From contig CBDCLO010000002.1 of assembly GCA_965218725.1 (NCBI GenBank), forward strand, positions 620,001 through 684,000: DNA of 64,000 bases. Reading direction: 5' to 3'. Below, piece after piece: positions 17,693 through 27,884 of the stretch (within the stretch, counting starts at the first letter, position 1; each line of letters opens with the position of its first letter). The translations under genes and the position numbers were made by a program. The stretch is from WTHC01 sp965218725. GTDB lineage: Archaea; Thermoproteota; Nitrososphaeria; Nitrososphaerales; Nitrosopumilaceae. The notes under the pieces were generated by a model, which did no database searches, was not told the DNA's origin, and was given only the letters and a program-made list of their open reading frames with translations.

Positions 17693-19078
17693 TTGCCAGA
17701 ATTTAAAGAATTATTTAATAAATTACTTGAACAGAAACCAGAACTTACTAGAGATCATATCGAGAAAATGATTAAACAAAAGAAAACAGTTGTAGGATCT
17801 GGTTATCTTACTGACCAGGGTGCACTTTTTTTGGTAGCTTCTGATCTTGATGTAAAACTAACAGAACCACTAAAAATTGAAATGAATCTAAAGGAATTAT
17901 ACATAGGTGCACGTGAAATAACATTAGAAGCCAGGGTGATGTGTATTTCTCCAATAAAACAGTTTTTACGTAAAGATGGAACTATGCTTCGTCTAAGAAC
18001 TATGATAATATATGATAAATATGCTACTGCAACAGTTAAGATGTGGAACGAAAAAGTTGATTTGGAGACTATTACAAATTTAAAACCAGGGGAATTTATA
18101 AAAATAACAAAAGCATACATAAAATCTGATATAAATGGAAATCCTGTTATAAATATAGGTTCCGGATCAAATATAAACATAAATAAAATTCAATGTAGTA
18201 TTCCTACACTGGATTTAATAACAAAAGATGTTAGTTCTATTAAGGAGTCAAGAGAATATTTATCTATTTCTGGATGTATTGACAGAACCATACAAACTAT
18301 AAAATTTGTAAATTCACGTGGACAACAATCAAAAGCATTAAAACTATCAATAAAAGGACCTAATAATAAACTAATAAAAGTAATATTATGGGGAAAGGAT
18401 GAATACGATTTACCAAAAATTGTTCCCATTAATGCAAAAACAACATTGATAGGTGTCAAAACAAGACCTGACAAATACAAAAATATAGAAATTCATGGAA
18501 ATGAATCTACTACAATTAAAGTTGATGGAAAATATGAAAAAGGCACGATGTTGGTTAAAATTTTATCAGTTTTAGAAAATAACATGGAAGAAAACATTGC
18601 ATTATGTATAGATGAGACAAAAGATATTTTTAAGATTAAAGACATAACAGATAAGATTAATTATGAAAAAGATGATACAATAGAATTTATACCATCAAAA
18701 ATATACGGAAATACTATAATATTAGACAACAATTCATTTGTAAAAATAAAATATAGTGATGTTGTCATTGATCCACGAACAAAGATAGCTGACATAGTAG
18801 TTGGAAAAGAATACTGTGTAGAATCAATTGTATTAAAAGTTTCAGATGAATCTATTATACACACAAGAACTGGTGAATCTATACCAATGTCAGAAATGTT
18901 TATGGAGGATGACAGTGGCCATATCTGGATTAAAGGATGGAGAAAACAAGCTGATCTTATCAATAGATGTTCTGTAGGAGATATAATATCAATAATTGGT
19001 GTTGGAGCTAGATCAGGTTTGGATGGTAAAACAGAATTATTTTTAACAAAATTCTCATCAATTGATAAAAAAAATTAA
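17693..19078 (+). CDS. Single-stranded DNA-binding protein, RPA/OB-fold family
   Basis: Replication protein A-like factor that coats ssDNA in replication and repair. The 461-residue protein shows successive OB-fold patterns (around 60-160, 175-275, 280-340 and 355-460), such as ATVKMWNEK and KVILWGKD, and a final HIWIKGWRK. The N-terminal helical segment ends GSGYLTDQGALFLVASDL, matching thaumarchaeal RPA as I remember it. The start appears to be a TTG at 17693; no ATG lies near the expected N-terminus. It is convergent with lhr, overlapping by 4 nt. Confidence 0.85.
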   Translation: MPEFKELFNKLLEQKPELTRDHIEKMIKQKKTVVGSGYLTDQGALFLVASDLDVKLTEPLKIEMNLKELYIGAREITLEARVMCISPIKQFLRKDGTMLRLRTMIIYDKYATATVKMWNEKVDLETITNLKPGEFIKITKAYIKSDINGNPVINIGSGSNININKIQCSIPTLDLITKDVSSIKESREYLSISGCIDRTIQTIKFVNSRGQQSKALKLSIKGPNNKLIKVILWGKDEYDLPKIVPINAKTTLIGVKTRPDKYKNIEIHGNESTTIKVDGKYEKGTMLVKILSVLENNMEENIALCIDETKDIFKIKDITDKINYEKDDTIEFIPSKIYGNTIILDNNSFVKIKYSDVVIDPRTKIADIVVGKEYCVESIVLKVSDESIIHTRTGESIPMSEMFMEDDSGHIWIKGWRKQADLINRCSVGDIISIIGVGARSGLDGKTELFLTKFSSIDKKN

Positions 19079-21783
19079 TTCCAAAATCCCTTTGTTATAA
19101 TGTACTGCCTTTCTGCCTGATAAATCTGTTTGTACAGTATATCATAGCTTACCATATTTCTGAGTATTCTTGCAGCAGTATCAACTCCTATTCCATAGCC
19201 AGACAGTACAATCAAAGCTGTTTGTCCAAAAGTTTCTACCAACGAAGAAACTTTCCATGCACGGTTGAATTTATGATTTTCTTCAGCAGTAATCTTTTCT
19301 CCATTGTGTTTCTTTTGTATAATTTTTGATAGTTCATAATCAGAATAAAATGTTGCTGTAATCTGTCTACTTTTGCAATATGAGCATGAAAGCTTGTCTG
19401 GAACATCGTTTGTTGTTAAAACTTTTTGCCATAGACCACATCTAATACAAACTAACCTGTGCTTATTTTTAAATAAGCGCGTTTTAACTAAATCTAAAAT
19501 CCCCTCATCAATATTAGCTGGTGATGAATAATATCTAATAGTGCGATTCAAAATAGGCTCTGATAACTTAGAGAATTTCCTAGTATCACACCATCTTATT
19601 TCTATGTCATTATCTCGTATTTTTTGTAATATGATTTTAAGATTTTTTATATCAAATCTATCATGTAATAATTCACGTACAGCTTCTTTTACAATTGGAG
19701 TATTACGATATCTTTCATAAATAAATCGTGCAACTTTTTTATCATAAACTATATTTTTATCTATAATACCAAATTTTTTTGCACTACACCATGTCTTCCA
19801 ATTTAAGTTATGAGTTCCTATGATTGAAACGCGTATTAATTCATCTATATCATATTCATCATACATAACATCAAAAAAATGTTTTTTTAGTATTCTAGAT
19901 TTTGACGATACTATTATTCTGTATGCATCAGAACTAGACTCTACAATGAAACCAGATAATGATGAAATCATGGATGAGAGCAATGTTGCAAAAGTTGAAT
20001 TTATTTTTGTACCAAAACATACATGCAAAACTATTGTGTTTTCTACTACTACAGATTCTACAACTATAGTTTTTTCATTTGGAATGAAATATAAATTAGT
20101 ATCAGATTTGAATTTAAATAATTCAAGCGGATGTATGGTTCTAATTATACCTACTTGCTTCGAAATCATATAATCTATAGGAATGTTCTCTCCTTCCCAG
20201 TAGGGTATGCTTCCACTTGATTTAAATGGTTCAGCATTTACTTTCATTGCTATTTCATCAATATTTATAACACGCCACTTGACTCCTCTTAGAACAAAAA
20301 CATTACTATAATCAGATATTCCGGCAACAAATTTTTGATCTAGTGTACCGATTATTTTTTTATTAACTACATCAAGTACCTTAAATTTAAGAACATCTGA
20401 AATCGTAGAAATATTATTAAAATAATACCTGAATGAATTAGAATTACTTCTAAGAGTTAGTTTTTTTTTATTAAAATAAATAATAGAATGGGAATTTAAT
20501 AAATCAATAATCTGAAATAAGTTATCTAGTGTTAGATTTCTGAAAGGATAAGCCTTTACAAAAGTATCATATACAAAACACGTAGATACCTCACCTAGTT
20601 GAATTGTCAATCCTACCATATGGTGTGATAATACATCTAATGAGTTAGTGTGTATTTTTTGCTCTTCTAATAACCCACGTTGCACAGAATTCAATATTGC
20701 TTTAGATTCAAATAAATCGTCTACATTATTTGTAACTATTAATCCTTTAGCTATAGAGTTCACACTATGTTTACTTCTACCAATACGTTGAATTAGTTTT
20801 AATGTTTGTTTAGGAGATCCATATTGTACTACAAATTCAATTGAATCAATATCTAATCCAAGCTCCATTGAGGAAGTGCATACTACTATATCTACATTAC
20901 ATTTTTTTAGGGCATCTTCAGTTTCTTCACGTATTTGTCTTGATAGTGATCCATGATGCAATTCAACATTCAATAAAGAGAATTCTTTAATTATTGATGC
21001 AATAGACTCAGCTTCTGCACGAGTATTTGTAAATAAAAGTACTGGGGAATTAAGATTCATTTTTTTTATAAAATTTATTATATATTTTACAGAGTCAAGT
21101 AATGTTCCATTTATATACTTTATTTTTATGTCATATTGTCTTCTTGATTTGTCTTTTATTATCTTATATCTTCTTTTTGTACCTATTAAAAATTTTGCAG
21201 ATTCTTTAATATTACTAATTGTTGCTGAAAGTCCTATTCTAGTAATACAAAATTTAGAATTAAGTTGCAATCTTTCCAATGTTAATGTTAGTTGTGTTCC
21301 ACGCTCATTATTTAATAATTCATGAATTTCATCTATTACAACCCACTCAAGATCTGATAATGCATTTAACATTTTTTTTTGTATTAAAAATGCAGTTAGT
21401 GTTTCAGGAGTAGTAATTAGTATATCAGGAGGATGATCAGAAATTCTAATACGATCTGATTTTGTAGTATCACCATGTCGTATTTCTATTGATAAGTCAT
21501 ATGCAGTTGCATAACTTGTTATTCTTCTATATACATCACGGTTTAAAGATTTTAGAGGTGTTACATACAACATTTTTATTTTTCCTATTTTTTTTGATTT
21601 TTTAATATGATAAAAAATTGGTATTATAGAACATTCTGTTTTTCCAGAACCCGTAGGTGCTATAACCAACGAATCTTTTTTTTGAAAAATTATTTGTGTA
21701 GCTTTTTCCTGTATTCTAGTAAGATGTATGAATCCAAACATATCAAAATATGATATTATGGCTGGATCTATTTTACAATGCAC
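19075..21783 (-). CDS. lhr: Lhr-type superfamily 2 DNA helicase
   Basis: Large helicase-related (Lhr) ATPase, a 3'-5' helicase linked to DNA repair. Motif I APTGSGKT (42-49), motif Ia TPLKSLNRD, motif II DEIH, motif III SATI, then the second RecA domain with LLFTNTRAEAE and QRIGRSKHS. The 902-residue length covers the Lhr-core (winged helix plus beta bundle). Near the C-terminus a CIRCGLWQ...CSYC pair suggests a zinc site. The adjacent RecA-like gene (22458-21814) is on the same strand upstream, so recombination/repair genes sit together. Confidence 0.93.
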   Translation of the reverse strand: MHCKIDPAIISYFDMFGFIHLTRIQEKATQIIFQKKDSLVIAPTGSGKTECSIIPIFYHIKKSKKIGKIKMLYVTPLKSLNRDVYRRITSYATAYDLSIEIRHGDTTKSDRIRISDHPPDILITTPETLTAFLIQKKMLNALSDLEWVVIDEIHELLNNERGTQLTLTLERLQLNSKFCITRIGLSATISNIKESAKFLIGTKRRYKIIKDKSRRQYDIKIKYINGTLLDSVKYIINFIKKMNLNSPVLLFTNTRAEAESIASIIKEFSLLNVELHHGSLSRQIREETEDALKKCNVDIVVCTSSMELGLDIDSIEFVVQYGSPKQTLKLIQRIGRSKHSVNSIAKGLIVTNNVDDLFESKAILNSVQRGLLEEQKIHTNSLDVLSHHMVGLTIQLGEVSTCFVYDTFVKAYPFRNLTLDNLFQIIDLLNSHSIIYFNKKKLTLRSNSNSFRYYFNNISTISDVLKFKVLDVVNKKIIGTLDQKFVAGISDYSNVFVLRGVKWRVINIDEIAMKVNAEPFKSSGSIPYWEGENIPIDYMISKQVGIIRTIHPLELFKFKSDTNLYFIPNEKTIVVESVVVENTIVLHVCFGTKINSTFATLLSSMISSLSGFIVESSSDAYRIIVSSKSRILKKHFFDVMYDEYDIDELIRVSIIGTHNLNWKTWCSAKKFGIIDKNIVYDKKVARFIYERYRNTPIVKEAVRELLHDRFDIKNLKIILQKIRDNDIEIRWCDTRKFSKLSEPILNRTIRYYSSPANIDEGILDLVKTRLFKNKHRLVCIRCGLWQKVLTTNDVPDKLSCSYCKSRQITATFYSDYELSKIIQKKHNGEKITAEENHKFNRAWKVSSLVETFGQTALIVLSGYGIGVDTAARILRNMVSYDILYKQIYQAERQYIITKGFWN

Positions 21784-21813
21784 AGTAATAAATATTGTAA
21801 AATATATTTATAA

Positions 21814-22458
21814 TCATAGTTCTATCAGACCGCTAGAACTCAGATCATAAGAAAATATTTTGTTTATCCACGGTGTTGATAATATTCCTGTATACGTATT
21901 ATATTTTTTTAATAGATGTATTTTTACATGTGTAAACATACTAATTGAATTCCGTAAAATTTCTTCATCAACATTATTTATTTGGTATATATTATTTGTT
22001 AAAATTACAGGTAATTTTTTTTTAATTGCAATTAATGAAAGATCGTGCATATATTTCATAAATAAGATGTTTTTTTCTAAAAACTTACTCTTATATTCAA
22101 ATGAAAATAAATCAGTGACATTATCAATTACTAACAACGAGATATTTTTTGATAGTAATACATTTTTAAGCTGATGTATCTGTTCAGCAGTATTAATAAT
22201 TCTTCTAATTTTTACTTTATTCAATAAATCTATATTCATTTTATGTATTTTCATAATTTCTATCATTCTTTCAGGTCTAAATCCTCCTGTAGTATCATGA
22301 TATAAAATCTGACCAGAATTTTGTTTCAGTAGGTTTACTGAAATTTGCATAGTCAATTGAGTCTTCCCAATACCATTTGCACCAAATACATCAATTAATA
22401 TACCATAATTTATAGAACTCAATAATTGATCTATTTTTTTAATCCCAGTAAGCAGCAT
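21814..22458 (-). CDS. RadB/RecA-like ATPase
   Basis: RecA-fold protein of 214 residues, the size of archaeal RadB (a RadA paralogue without the N-terminal DNA-binding domain). Walker A GANGIGKT (26-33), a Walker B-type strand ISLLVIDNV, and a late LTNNIYQI strand like the L2-adjacent region of RecA proteins. It is quite diverged, so KaiC-like relatives are possible. It lies upstream of lhr on the same strand with a 30-nt gap, fitting a shared repair role. Confidence 0.75.
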   Translation of the reverse strand: MLLTGIKKIDQLLSSINYGILIDVFGANGIGKTQLTMQISVNLLKQNSGQILYHDTTGGFRPERMIEIMKIHKMNIDLLNKVKIRRIINTAEQIHQLKNVLLSKNISLLVIDNVTDLFSFEYKSKFLEKNILFMKYMHDLSLIAIKKKLPVILTNNIYQINNVDEEILRNSISMFTHVKIHLLKKYNTYTGILSTPWINKIFSYDLSSSGLIEL

Positions 22459-22546
22459 ACCTTTGTTTAAATACAGAAATATATCACTTTATATACATTA
22501 CACAAGGAAGGCTTTTATTCCAGTTAACAAGATGCATGACAAGTGA

Positions 22547-22795
22547 ATGATGTTGACACAACAAACTTCTAAAAGACCACTAATAGCTCTCCAAAAAAAT
22601 ACTAAAAAAAAAGTAACAATTAGATTAAAAAATGAAGTAGAATATAAAGGCAAGATGAATAATATTGATTCATATATGAATTTAATAATGACTGATGCAG
22701 AAGAGATTCATGATGGCAAAGTCATCGCGAACTATGGGAGAGTAATATTAAGAGGAAATAATGTGTTGTTTATTAAATTAGAGAGTGAATTATAA
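22547..22795 (+). CDS. LSm (Sm-like archaeal) protein
   Basis: Small RNA-binding Sm protein forming a ring. Sm1 is visible as KKVTIRLKNEVEYKGKMNNIDSYMNLIM, with the conserved aspartate in IDSYMN; Sm2 as YGRVILRGNNVLFI (the I-R-G-N core). 82 residues. Two ATGs occur at 22547 and 22550; the first is used here. A TATA-like TTTATATA lies upstream near 22490. metK follows after 8 nt, so the two may be co-transcribed. Confidence 0.93.
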   Translation: MMLTQQTSKRPLIALQKNTKKKVTIRLKNEVEYKGKMNNIDSYMNLIMTDAEEIHDGKVIANYGRVILRGNNVLFIKLESEL

Positions 22796-22803
22796 TTTAG
22801 TCG

Positions 22804-23973
22804 GTGAATACAACGACAAAAGAATTTCTTTTTACATCAGAATCTGTAACTGAGGGACATCCAGATAAGATTTGTGATCAAATATCAGATTCGATTTTAG
22901 ATGAGTATATAAAACAAGATTCTGATTGTCATGTAGCTATAGAGTCTATGGCAACAACTAACTTGGTTATGGTAGCTGGTGAAGTACTATCAAGTAAAAA
23001 ACTTACCAAACATACAATATATAATACTATAAGAAGAACTATAAGCGACATAGGATATATTAATAAAAAATTAGAGTTTGATGCTGATTCATGTAAGATA
23101 ATATTAAAATTGCATTCACAAAGTCCAAATATCAATTTAGGAATAACAACAAGTAATAATGAGTTAGGTGCAGGAGACCAAGGAATTATGTTTGGTTATG
23201 CAACAAATGAGACTGTAGAATTCATGCCAATGCCAATTATTATTGCTCATAAACTAACAAAACAATTATCTGACATAAGAAAACAAAAGAAAGTGTCATG
23301 GTTAAGACCAGATGGAAAATCTCAAGTCTCTGTAAAATATAAAGACGACAAGCCAACAAAAATAACAAATATAGTGATTTCAGCTCAGCACGAATCAGGT
23401 ATTACTAATAATGAAATAGAAGAAACTGTAATAGAAAAAGTGATAAAACCAGTATGTAGTGATTTATGGAATGATCAAATTAAAATACTCGTAAATCCAA
23501 CTGGGAGGTTCGAGATAGGAGGACCTCATAGCGATACAGGTTTGACGGGGAGAAAGATCATTGTGGACACATATGGTGGTCAAGGAAGACATGGTGGTGG
23601 ATCATTTTCTGGAAAAGATCCATCAAAGGTGGATAGATCTGCATGTTATATGTGTAGATATATAGCTAAAAACATAGTAGCGGCAGAATTAGCAGAAAAA
23701 TGTGAAATACAGGTATCATATGCAATAGGTGTACCTGAACCAGTTTCACTGATGATTAATACATTTGGAACCGGAAAGATCTACGATGAAAAAATTGAGG
23801 GGTTGGTTAAAAAACATTTTGATATGAAACCTTCATCTATTATATCATATCTAGAACTAAAAAAACCAATATACAAAAAAACTGCAGCATATGGACACTT
23901 TGGAAGAAATGAACCAGAATTTACATGGGAAAAAATCGACAAGGTTGAGGTATTAAAGAACTCTGCAGTCTAG
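22804..23973 (+). CDS. metK: S-adenosylmethionine synthetase, bacterial/eukaryotic type
   Basis: Makes SAM from methionine and ATP. It is the MetK family rather than the archaeal MAT: FTSESVTEGHPDKICDQISD at the start, GAGDQGIMFGYAT in the middle, and GGRHGGGSFSGKD-like glycine-rich loop (here GRHGGGSFSGKDPSKVDRSA). 389 residues. The start is a GTG at 22804. It feeds the B12 methyltransferases encoded nearby with SAM. Its 3' end overlaps the convergent SDR gene by 21 nt. Confidence 0.96.
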   Translation: MNTTTKEFLFTSESVTEGHPDKICDQISDSILDEYIKQDSDCHVAIESMATTNLVMVAGEVLSSKKLTKHTIYNTIRRTISDIGYINKKLEFDADSCKIILKLHSQSPNINLGITTSNNELGAGDQGIMFGYATNETVEFMPMPIIIAHKLTKQLSDIRKQKKVSWLRPDGKSQVSVKYKDDKPTKITNIVISAQHESGITNNEIEETVIEKVIKPVCSDLWNDQIKILVNPTGRFEIGGPHSDTGLTGRKIIVDTYGGQGRHGGGSFSGKDPSKVDRSACYMCRYIAKNIVAAELAEKCEIQVSYAIGVPEPVSLMINTFGTGKIYDEKIEGLVKKHFDMKPSSIISYLELKKPIYKKTAAYGHFGRNEPEFTWEKIDKVEVLKNSAV

Positions 23974-24831
23974 AGCTTTACTTAATGTACTAAATTCTAT
24001 GTTACAAAATTTGTCAATTGTTCTATGATCTCCTACAAAACTGCCAACTAATATATTAAGATCATCTGTACTATAGATATAATCTGAATTATGAAGTGCA
24101 TTAAAATATGCTTTTTCTAGATCAATAAATTTAATTTTTTGTTTCAGTTTTTTTTTTCTTTTGAAAACATCTATAAATTTTTTAAAACTAATTATGTCTG
24201 GTCCAACTAAATCAAATATACCATTTACAAATTTTTTGCTTTGTATTGAATATAGAATTACTTTCACGGCGTCATCAACATATATTGGTTGCATGCTATA
24301 ATTTCCAGAACCAGGAATTTGGATACAGTCGTACTGTTTAATCTGTTTAATAATATTTGTTGACAGATGATCATTGTTTCCTATAATGTATGAAGCACGA
24401 AATATGATATAGTCTAACCCAGAATCAATAATCAATTTTTCAGCTTTATATTTAGATATGAAGTAACATGATGTTGTTTTTTTTGATACGCCCAAACCAC
24501 TAATATATACAATTTTTTTTATTCTAGCCTTTTTACAAAGTGCAATAACGTTTTTTGTTAGATTTGTATTTATTTCATGGTAATCTAATTCAGTAGTTTG
24601 TTTTCCAATTCCAATTAAATGTATTAATACGTCATAGTTTTTTATTTTATTTGACAATGCTTCATCAATGCTAGAAGAAAGTATTTTATGTTCATTATTG
24701 TAACACTTAAAATTATTTCTAGATATACTAGTAAACTGTGTTTTATTATTGTATAATAATTTACGGATATGCTTTGCTATATAACCACTAGCACCTGTCA
24801 CAACAATCTTTAGGTTGCTTTTATAACCCAT
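23953..24831 (-). CDS. NAD(P)-binding extended SDR protein (NDUFA9-like)
   Basis: Atypical extended short-chain dehydrogenase. It has the nucleotide-binding start KIVVTGASGYIAKHI, a YISGLGVS strand, and FISKYKAEKLI, where YKAEK resembles the SDR YxxxK element as in NDUFA9-like proteins. GNYSMQPIYVDDAV matches the conserved VDD region. The start is taken as the ATG at 24831 (292 residues); an ATG at 24864 would add an unrelated hydrophobic leader. Substrate unknown. Convergent with metK. Confidence 0.78.
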   Translation of the reverse strand: MGYKSNLKIVVTGASGYIAKHIRKLLYNNKTQFTSISRNNFKCYNNEHKILSSSIDEALSNKIKNYDVLIHLIGIGKQTTELDYHEINTNLTKNVIALCKKARIKKIVYISGLGVSKKTTSCYFISKYKAEKLIIDSGLDYIIFRASYIIGNNDHLSTNIIKQIKQYDCIQIPGSGNYSMQPIYVDDAVKVILYSIQSKKFVNGIFDLVGPDIISFKKFIDVFKRKKKLKQKIKFIDLEKAYFNALHNSDYIYSTDDLNILVGSFVGDHRTIDKFCNIEFSTLSKALDCRVL

Positions 24832-24943
24832 CAACAATAATATGATATTCAATTTTAAATACATTATATAACATTAATTATTTCACATAACATAATTTAT
24901 TATATTAAATAAAAAGATAAATAATTATGATCTGACTATTAGT

Positions 24944-26026
24944 GTGTTTAATAAGTTTAAAAAGCTAAGGACCGGATTCACAACTGGTACATGCGCCACT
25001 GCAGCTTCAAAAGCTGCAATGTTATCACTAATAAATCAAAAACAAGTAAAATTTGTAGAGGTAGATCTACCAAATAAAAAAAGATTAAATATTAAAATTA
25101 ATACATGTGAATTTAAAAAAAATTATGCAAAGTGTTCAGTTATAAAAGATGCCGGTGATGATCCTGATGTAACTCATGGTGCAGAAATTTTTACTAATTT
25201 ATATTTAACAAATAATATAAATCAAATTCAAATAGATGGTGGTACAGGCATAGGGAAAGTTACCAAACCAGGTTTAGGATTAGAACTAGGAAAAGCTGCT
25301 ATAAACCCAGTACCAAAAAAAATGATTATCGAAAATTTAATTGGTGTTAGTAGAGGTATACTTAACAACAATGGAATAAAAATAATTATATCAGTAAATA
25401 ATGGTAATAAACTAGCACTAAAAACTGATAACCCAAGACTAGGAATAGTTGGAGGTATTTCAATACTTGGAACTAGCGGGATAGTAATACCATATTCAAC
25501 TGCTTCATTTGCGGCATCAATTAGACAAAATTTGGATGTAAGTATAGCAATGGGTAATAATACGATAGTATTATCAACTGGTGGAAGAAGTGAATCATTC
25601 ATAAGAAAAATAATAAAGCTTCCTGATCATTGTTTTATCCAAATGGGAGATTTTGCAGGATATACAATGCAGCAGTGTGCTAAAAAAGAAATTAAGAAAT
25701 CATATATAGTTGGTTTTATAGGAAAATTTTCCAAGATCGCATCAGGAATTAAACAGACACATATAAGAGGTTCAAATGTGGACATTGACTTTCTTTCAAG
25801 ACTTGCTAGAAAGTGTAATGCTAATGAAAATATTATTTCATCCATAAAAAATGCTAATACAGCTAGACATGTACAAGAAATAGTTATGTATAATAATTTA
25901 AATACATTTTTTGATGAAGTATGCACTAATGTATATCATCAGATGCAAAAACATTCAAGAATGAAAGTAGTGTTGGATGTAATATTATTTGATTTTAATG
26001 GGAATATAGTAGGAAGGTATCCTTAA
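24944..26026 (+). CDS. cbiD: Cobalt-precorrin-5B C1-methyltransferase
   Basis: Anaerobic cobalamin pathway enzyme methylating C1 of the corrin ring with SAM. The signature LRTGFTTGTCATAASKAA is near residue 10; KDAGDDPDVTHGAEI and the GGTGIGKVTKPGL motif are also diagnostic. 360 residues. The start is the GTG at 24944, with another GTG at 24942 out of frame. First gene of the forward run cbiD-cbiG-cbiX-cbiC; 26 nt separate it from cbiG. Confidence 0.95.
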   Translation: MFNKFKKLRTGFTTGTCATAASKAAMLSLINQKQVKFVEVDLPNKKRLNIKINTCEFKKNYAKCSVIKDAGDDPDVTHGAEIFTNLYLTNNINQIQIDGGTGIGKVTKPGLGLELGKAAINPVPKKMIIENLIGVSRGILNNNGIKIIISVNNGNKLALKTDNPRLGIVGGISILGTSGIVIPYSTASFAASIRQNLDVSIAMGNNTIVLSTGGRSESFIRKIIKLPDHCFIQMGDFAGYTMQQCAKKEIKKSYIVGFIGKFSKIASGIKQTHIRGSNVDIDFLSRLARKCNANENIISSIKNANTARHVQEIVMYNNLNTFFDEVCTNVYHQMQKHSRMKVVLDVILFDFNGNIVGRYP

Positions 26027-26052
26027 TAATATAACACATTAGTAAATCAAAC

Positions 26053-27111
26053 ATGGAAAAAATATCAATCCTTGCAATAACAAAAAATGGAATAAAAATA
26101 GGATTGAAAATTAAAAAAAATTTTTGTGGTTGGAAAATATATGCACCTATAAAGCTTTCAGATAAAAATAGCAATATAACTTGGTACAATGTATCTACAA
26201 GACAAATCATAGTAAGGCTTTTTAACGATAGTGAGGGAATAGTCTGTTTGTTTTCATTAGGTGCTATAATAAGATTAGTTGCAACATGCATAAAAAACAA
26301 AAATGTTGATCCGGCTATAATAGCAATAGACGACAAAGCAAAATTCGTTATTAGTGTATTGTCAGGTCATATCGGTGGTGCAAATAAACTTACAAATGAA
26401 ATTGCAAAAAAATTGAATTCTATTCCTGTAATAACAACTGCAGCTGATGTAAACAATACTATATCTATTGATATGATTGGAAAAGAACTTGGTTGGAAAA
26501 TTGACAATGAATTAACTGTAACAAAAGTAAGCGCATTAATGGTAAATAAAGAAAAGATAGGGATATACCAAGATTCAGGAAATACAAATTGGTGGAATAA
26601 GAAATTACCAAATAATGTAAAAATATATACAACTATAAATGGAATAATAAACTCTAAGTCTAAAGGATTCATAATAATCTCGGATCAATTGTTGAGAATC
26701 AACAAAATTTTAAATAGATCTGTAATATATAGACCACCTACACTAGTGATTGGGATTGGACTACATAAAAATACAACAATATACACAATCAAAGAAAATT
26801 TAAAAAAATGTTTGAAAAAATACAACTTGTGTGAAAAATCAATTGTAAAATTTGCTACTATTAAAAAAAGTTATAGTGTAAAAGGCCTGCTTGATTTAAG
26901 CAAGGAAATGAAGATACCTATTGATTATTTTAAAAATGATGAATTAGTGAAAATCAGTGTTCCTAATCCGTCAAAAATTGTTAGTACATTCGAAGGTACA
27001 TACAGTGTTTCAGAAGCAGCAGCGCTAAAAAGTTCAGGAGGAAATATAATAGTCGAAAAACAAAAATTTCCTCCAGATTTAACGTTAGCAATTACAAGAA
27101 TTAAAAATTGA
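26053..27111 (+). CDS. cbiG: Cobalt-precorrin-5A hydrolase
   Basis: Opens the delta-lactone of cobalt-precorrin-5A and releases acetaldehyde. An N-terminal domain, a central domain with VISVLSGHIGGANKLT, and the C-terminal CbiG domain (PTLVIGIGLHKNTT, then SVSEAAALKSSGG) are all present in 352 residues. Start ATG at 26053. It ends with TTGA, overlapping the TTG start of cbiX. Confidence 0.94.
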   Translation: MEKISILAITKNGIKIGLKIKKNFCGWKIYAPIKLSDKNSNITWYNVSTRQIIVRLFNDSEGIVCLFSLGAIIRLVATCIKNKNVDPAIIAIDDKAKFVISVLSGHIGGANKLTNEIAKKLNSIPVITTAADVNNTISIDMIGKELGWKIDNELTVTKVSALMVNKEKIGIYQDSGNTNWWNKKLPNNVKIYTTINGIINSKSKGFIIISDQLLRINKILNRSVIYRPPTLVIGIGLHKNTTIYTIKENLKKCLKKYNLCEKSIVKFATIKKSYSVKGLLDLSKEMKIPIDYFKNDELVKISVPNPSKIVSTFEGTYSVSEAAALKSSGGNIIVEKQKFPPDLTLAITRIKN

Positions 27112-27884
27112 AACGTGGGTTATTGTTAATAGATAGAGGAAGTAGAGAAAAAGATGTTCAACATGAACTTCACAGTATTTGTGAAAAAATTAAACAAAAA
27201 AAAAAATATGAATTTTCAAAATATTGTTTTCTGGAAGTTGTACCACCGTATATAGATGAAATGATGATAAATTGTCTTAGTCATAATATTGATGAATTAA
27301 TAGTAATACCATATTTCTTGTATTATGGTAGAAAAATTAGAGCTGCTATAAAAAATGCAATCAGATTTCAATCTACGACAAACACTAAAATAATTATTTC
27401 AAGATCAATGTCGATGCATAAACATATTATAAGATTGGTGGAGGACAAAATAACAGATGCGCTCTTAAAAAATAATATCATAAATCCTAATATGGAAATT
27501 GATATTTTGCTTATATGTCATGGAAGCAAAGAACCAAATTCACAATTTTCTATCAAATATGTAATAAATGAGCTACAATCAAAATATAACAAAGTGAAAT
27601 GTTGTTTCCTAGAAATAGAACATCCAAATATACAAGAAGGTGTCATCAATTGCATAAAAAATAATCCAAAAGTTCTTGTAATAGTACTCTATTTTTTGCA
27701 TAATGGGTCACATGTAAAAAATGATATAACTACTGAACTTGATTATGTTATTAGAAAATCTAATTTTAAAGATATCATAATCACTGAGCATATAGGTGCT
27801 AATGAAAAGTTGATTGATTTAATAATGACTAGAGCATTACAAGCTGAAAATGCAAACAAAAAAGGGTCAGTTGATAGAAAATAA
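27108..27884 (+). CDS. cbiX: Sirohydrochlorin cobaltochelatase, two-domain form
   Basis: Inserts Co2+ into sirohydrochlorin at the start of the anaerobic B12 pathway. 258 residues form two tandem CbiX domains: the N-terminal half has LLIDRGSREKDV, the C-terminal half LLICHGSKEPN. Only the second half keeps the His-Gly-Ser motif; in the first the His is replaced by Arg, so one site may be non-catalytic (inference). The start is a TTG at 27108, overlapping the cbiG stop codon (TTGA). The end overlaps cbiC by 35 nt, an unusually long overlap. Confidence 0.9.
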   Translation: MKRGLLLIDRGSREKDVQHELHSICEKIKQKKKYEFSKYCFLEVVPPYIDEMMINCLSHNIDELIVIPYFLYYGRKIRAAIKNAIRFQSTTNTKIIISRSMSMHKHIIRLVEDKITDALLKNNIINPNMEIDILLICHGSKEPNSQFSIKYVINELQSKYNKVKCCFLEIEHPNIQEGVINCIKNNPKVLVIVLYFLHNGSHVKNDITTELDYVIRKSNFKDIIITEHIGANEKLIDLIMTRALQAENANKKGSVDRK

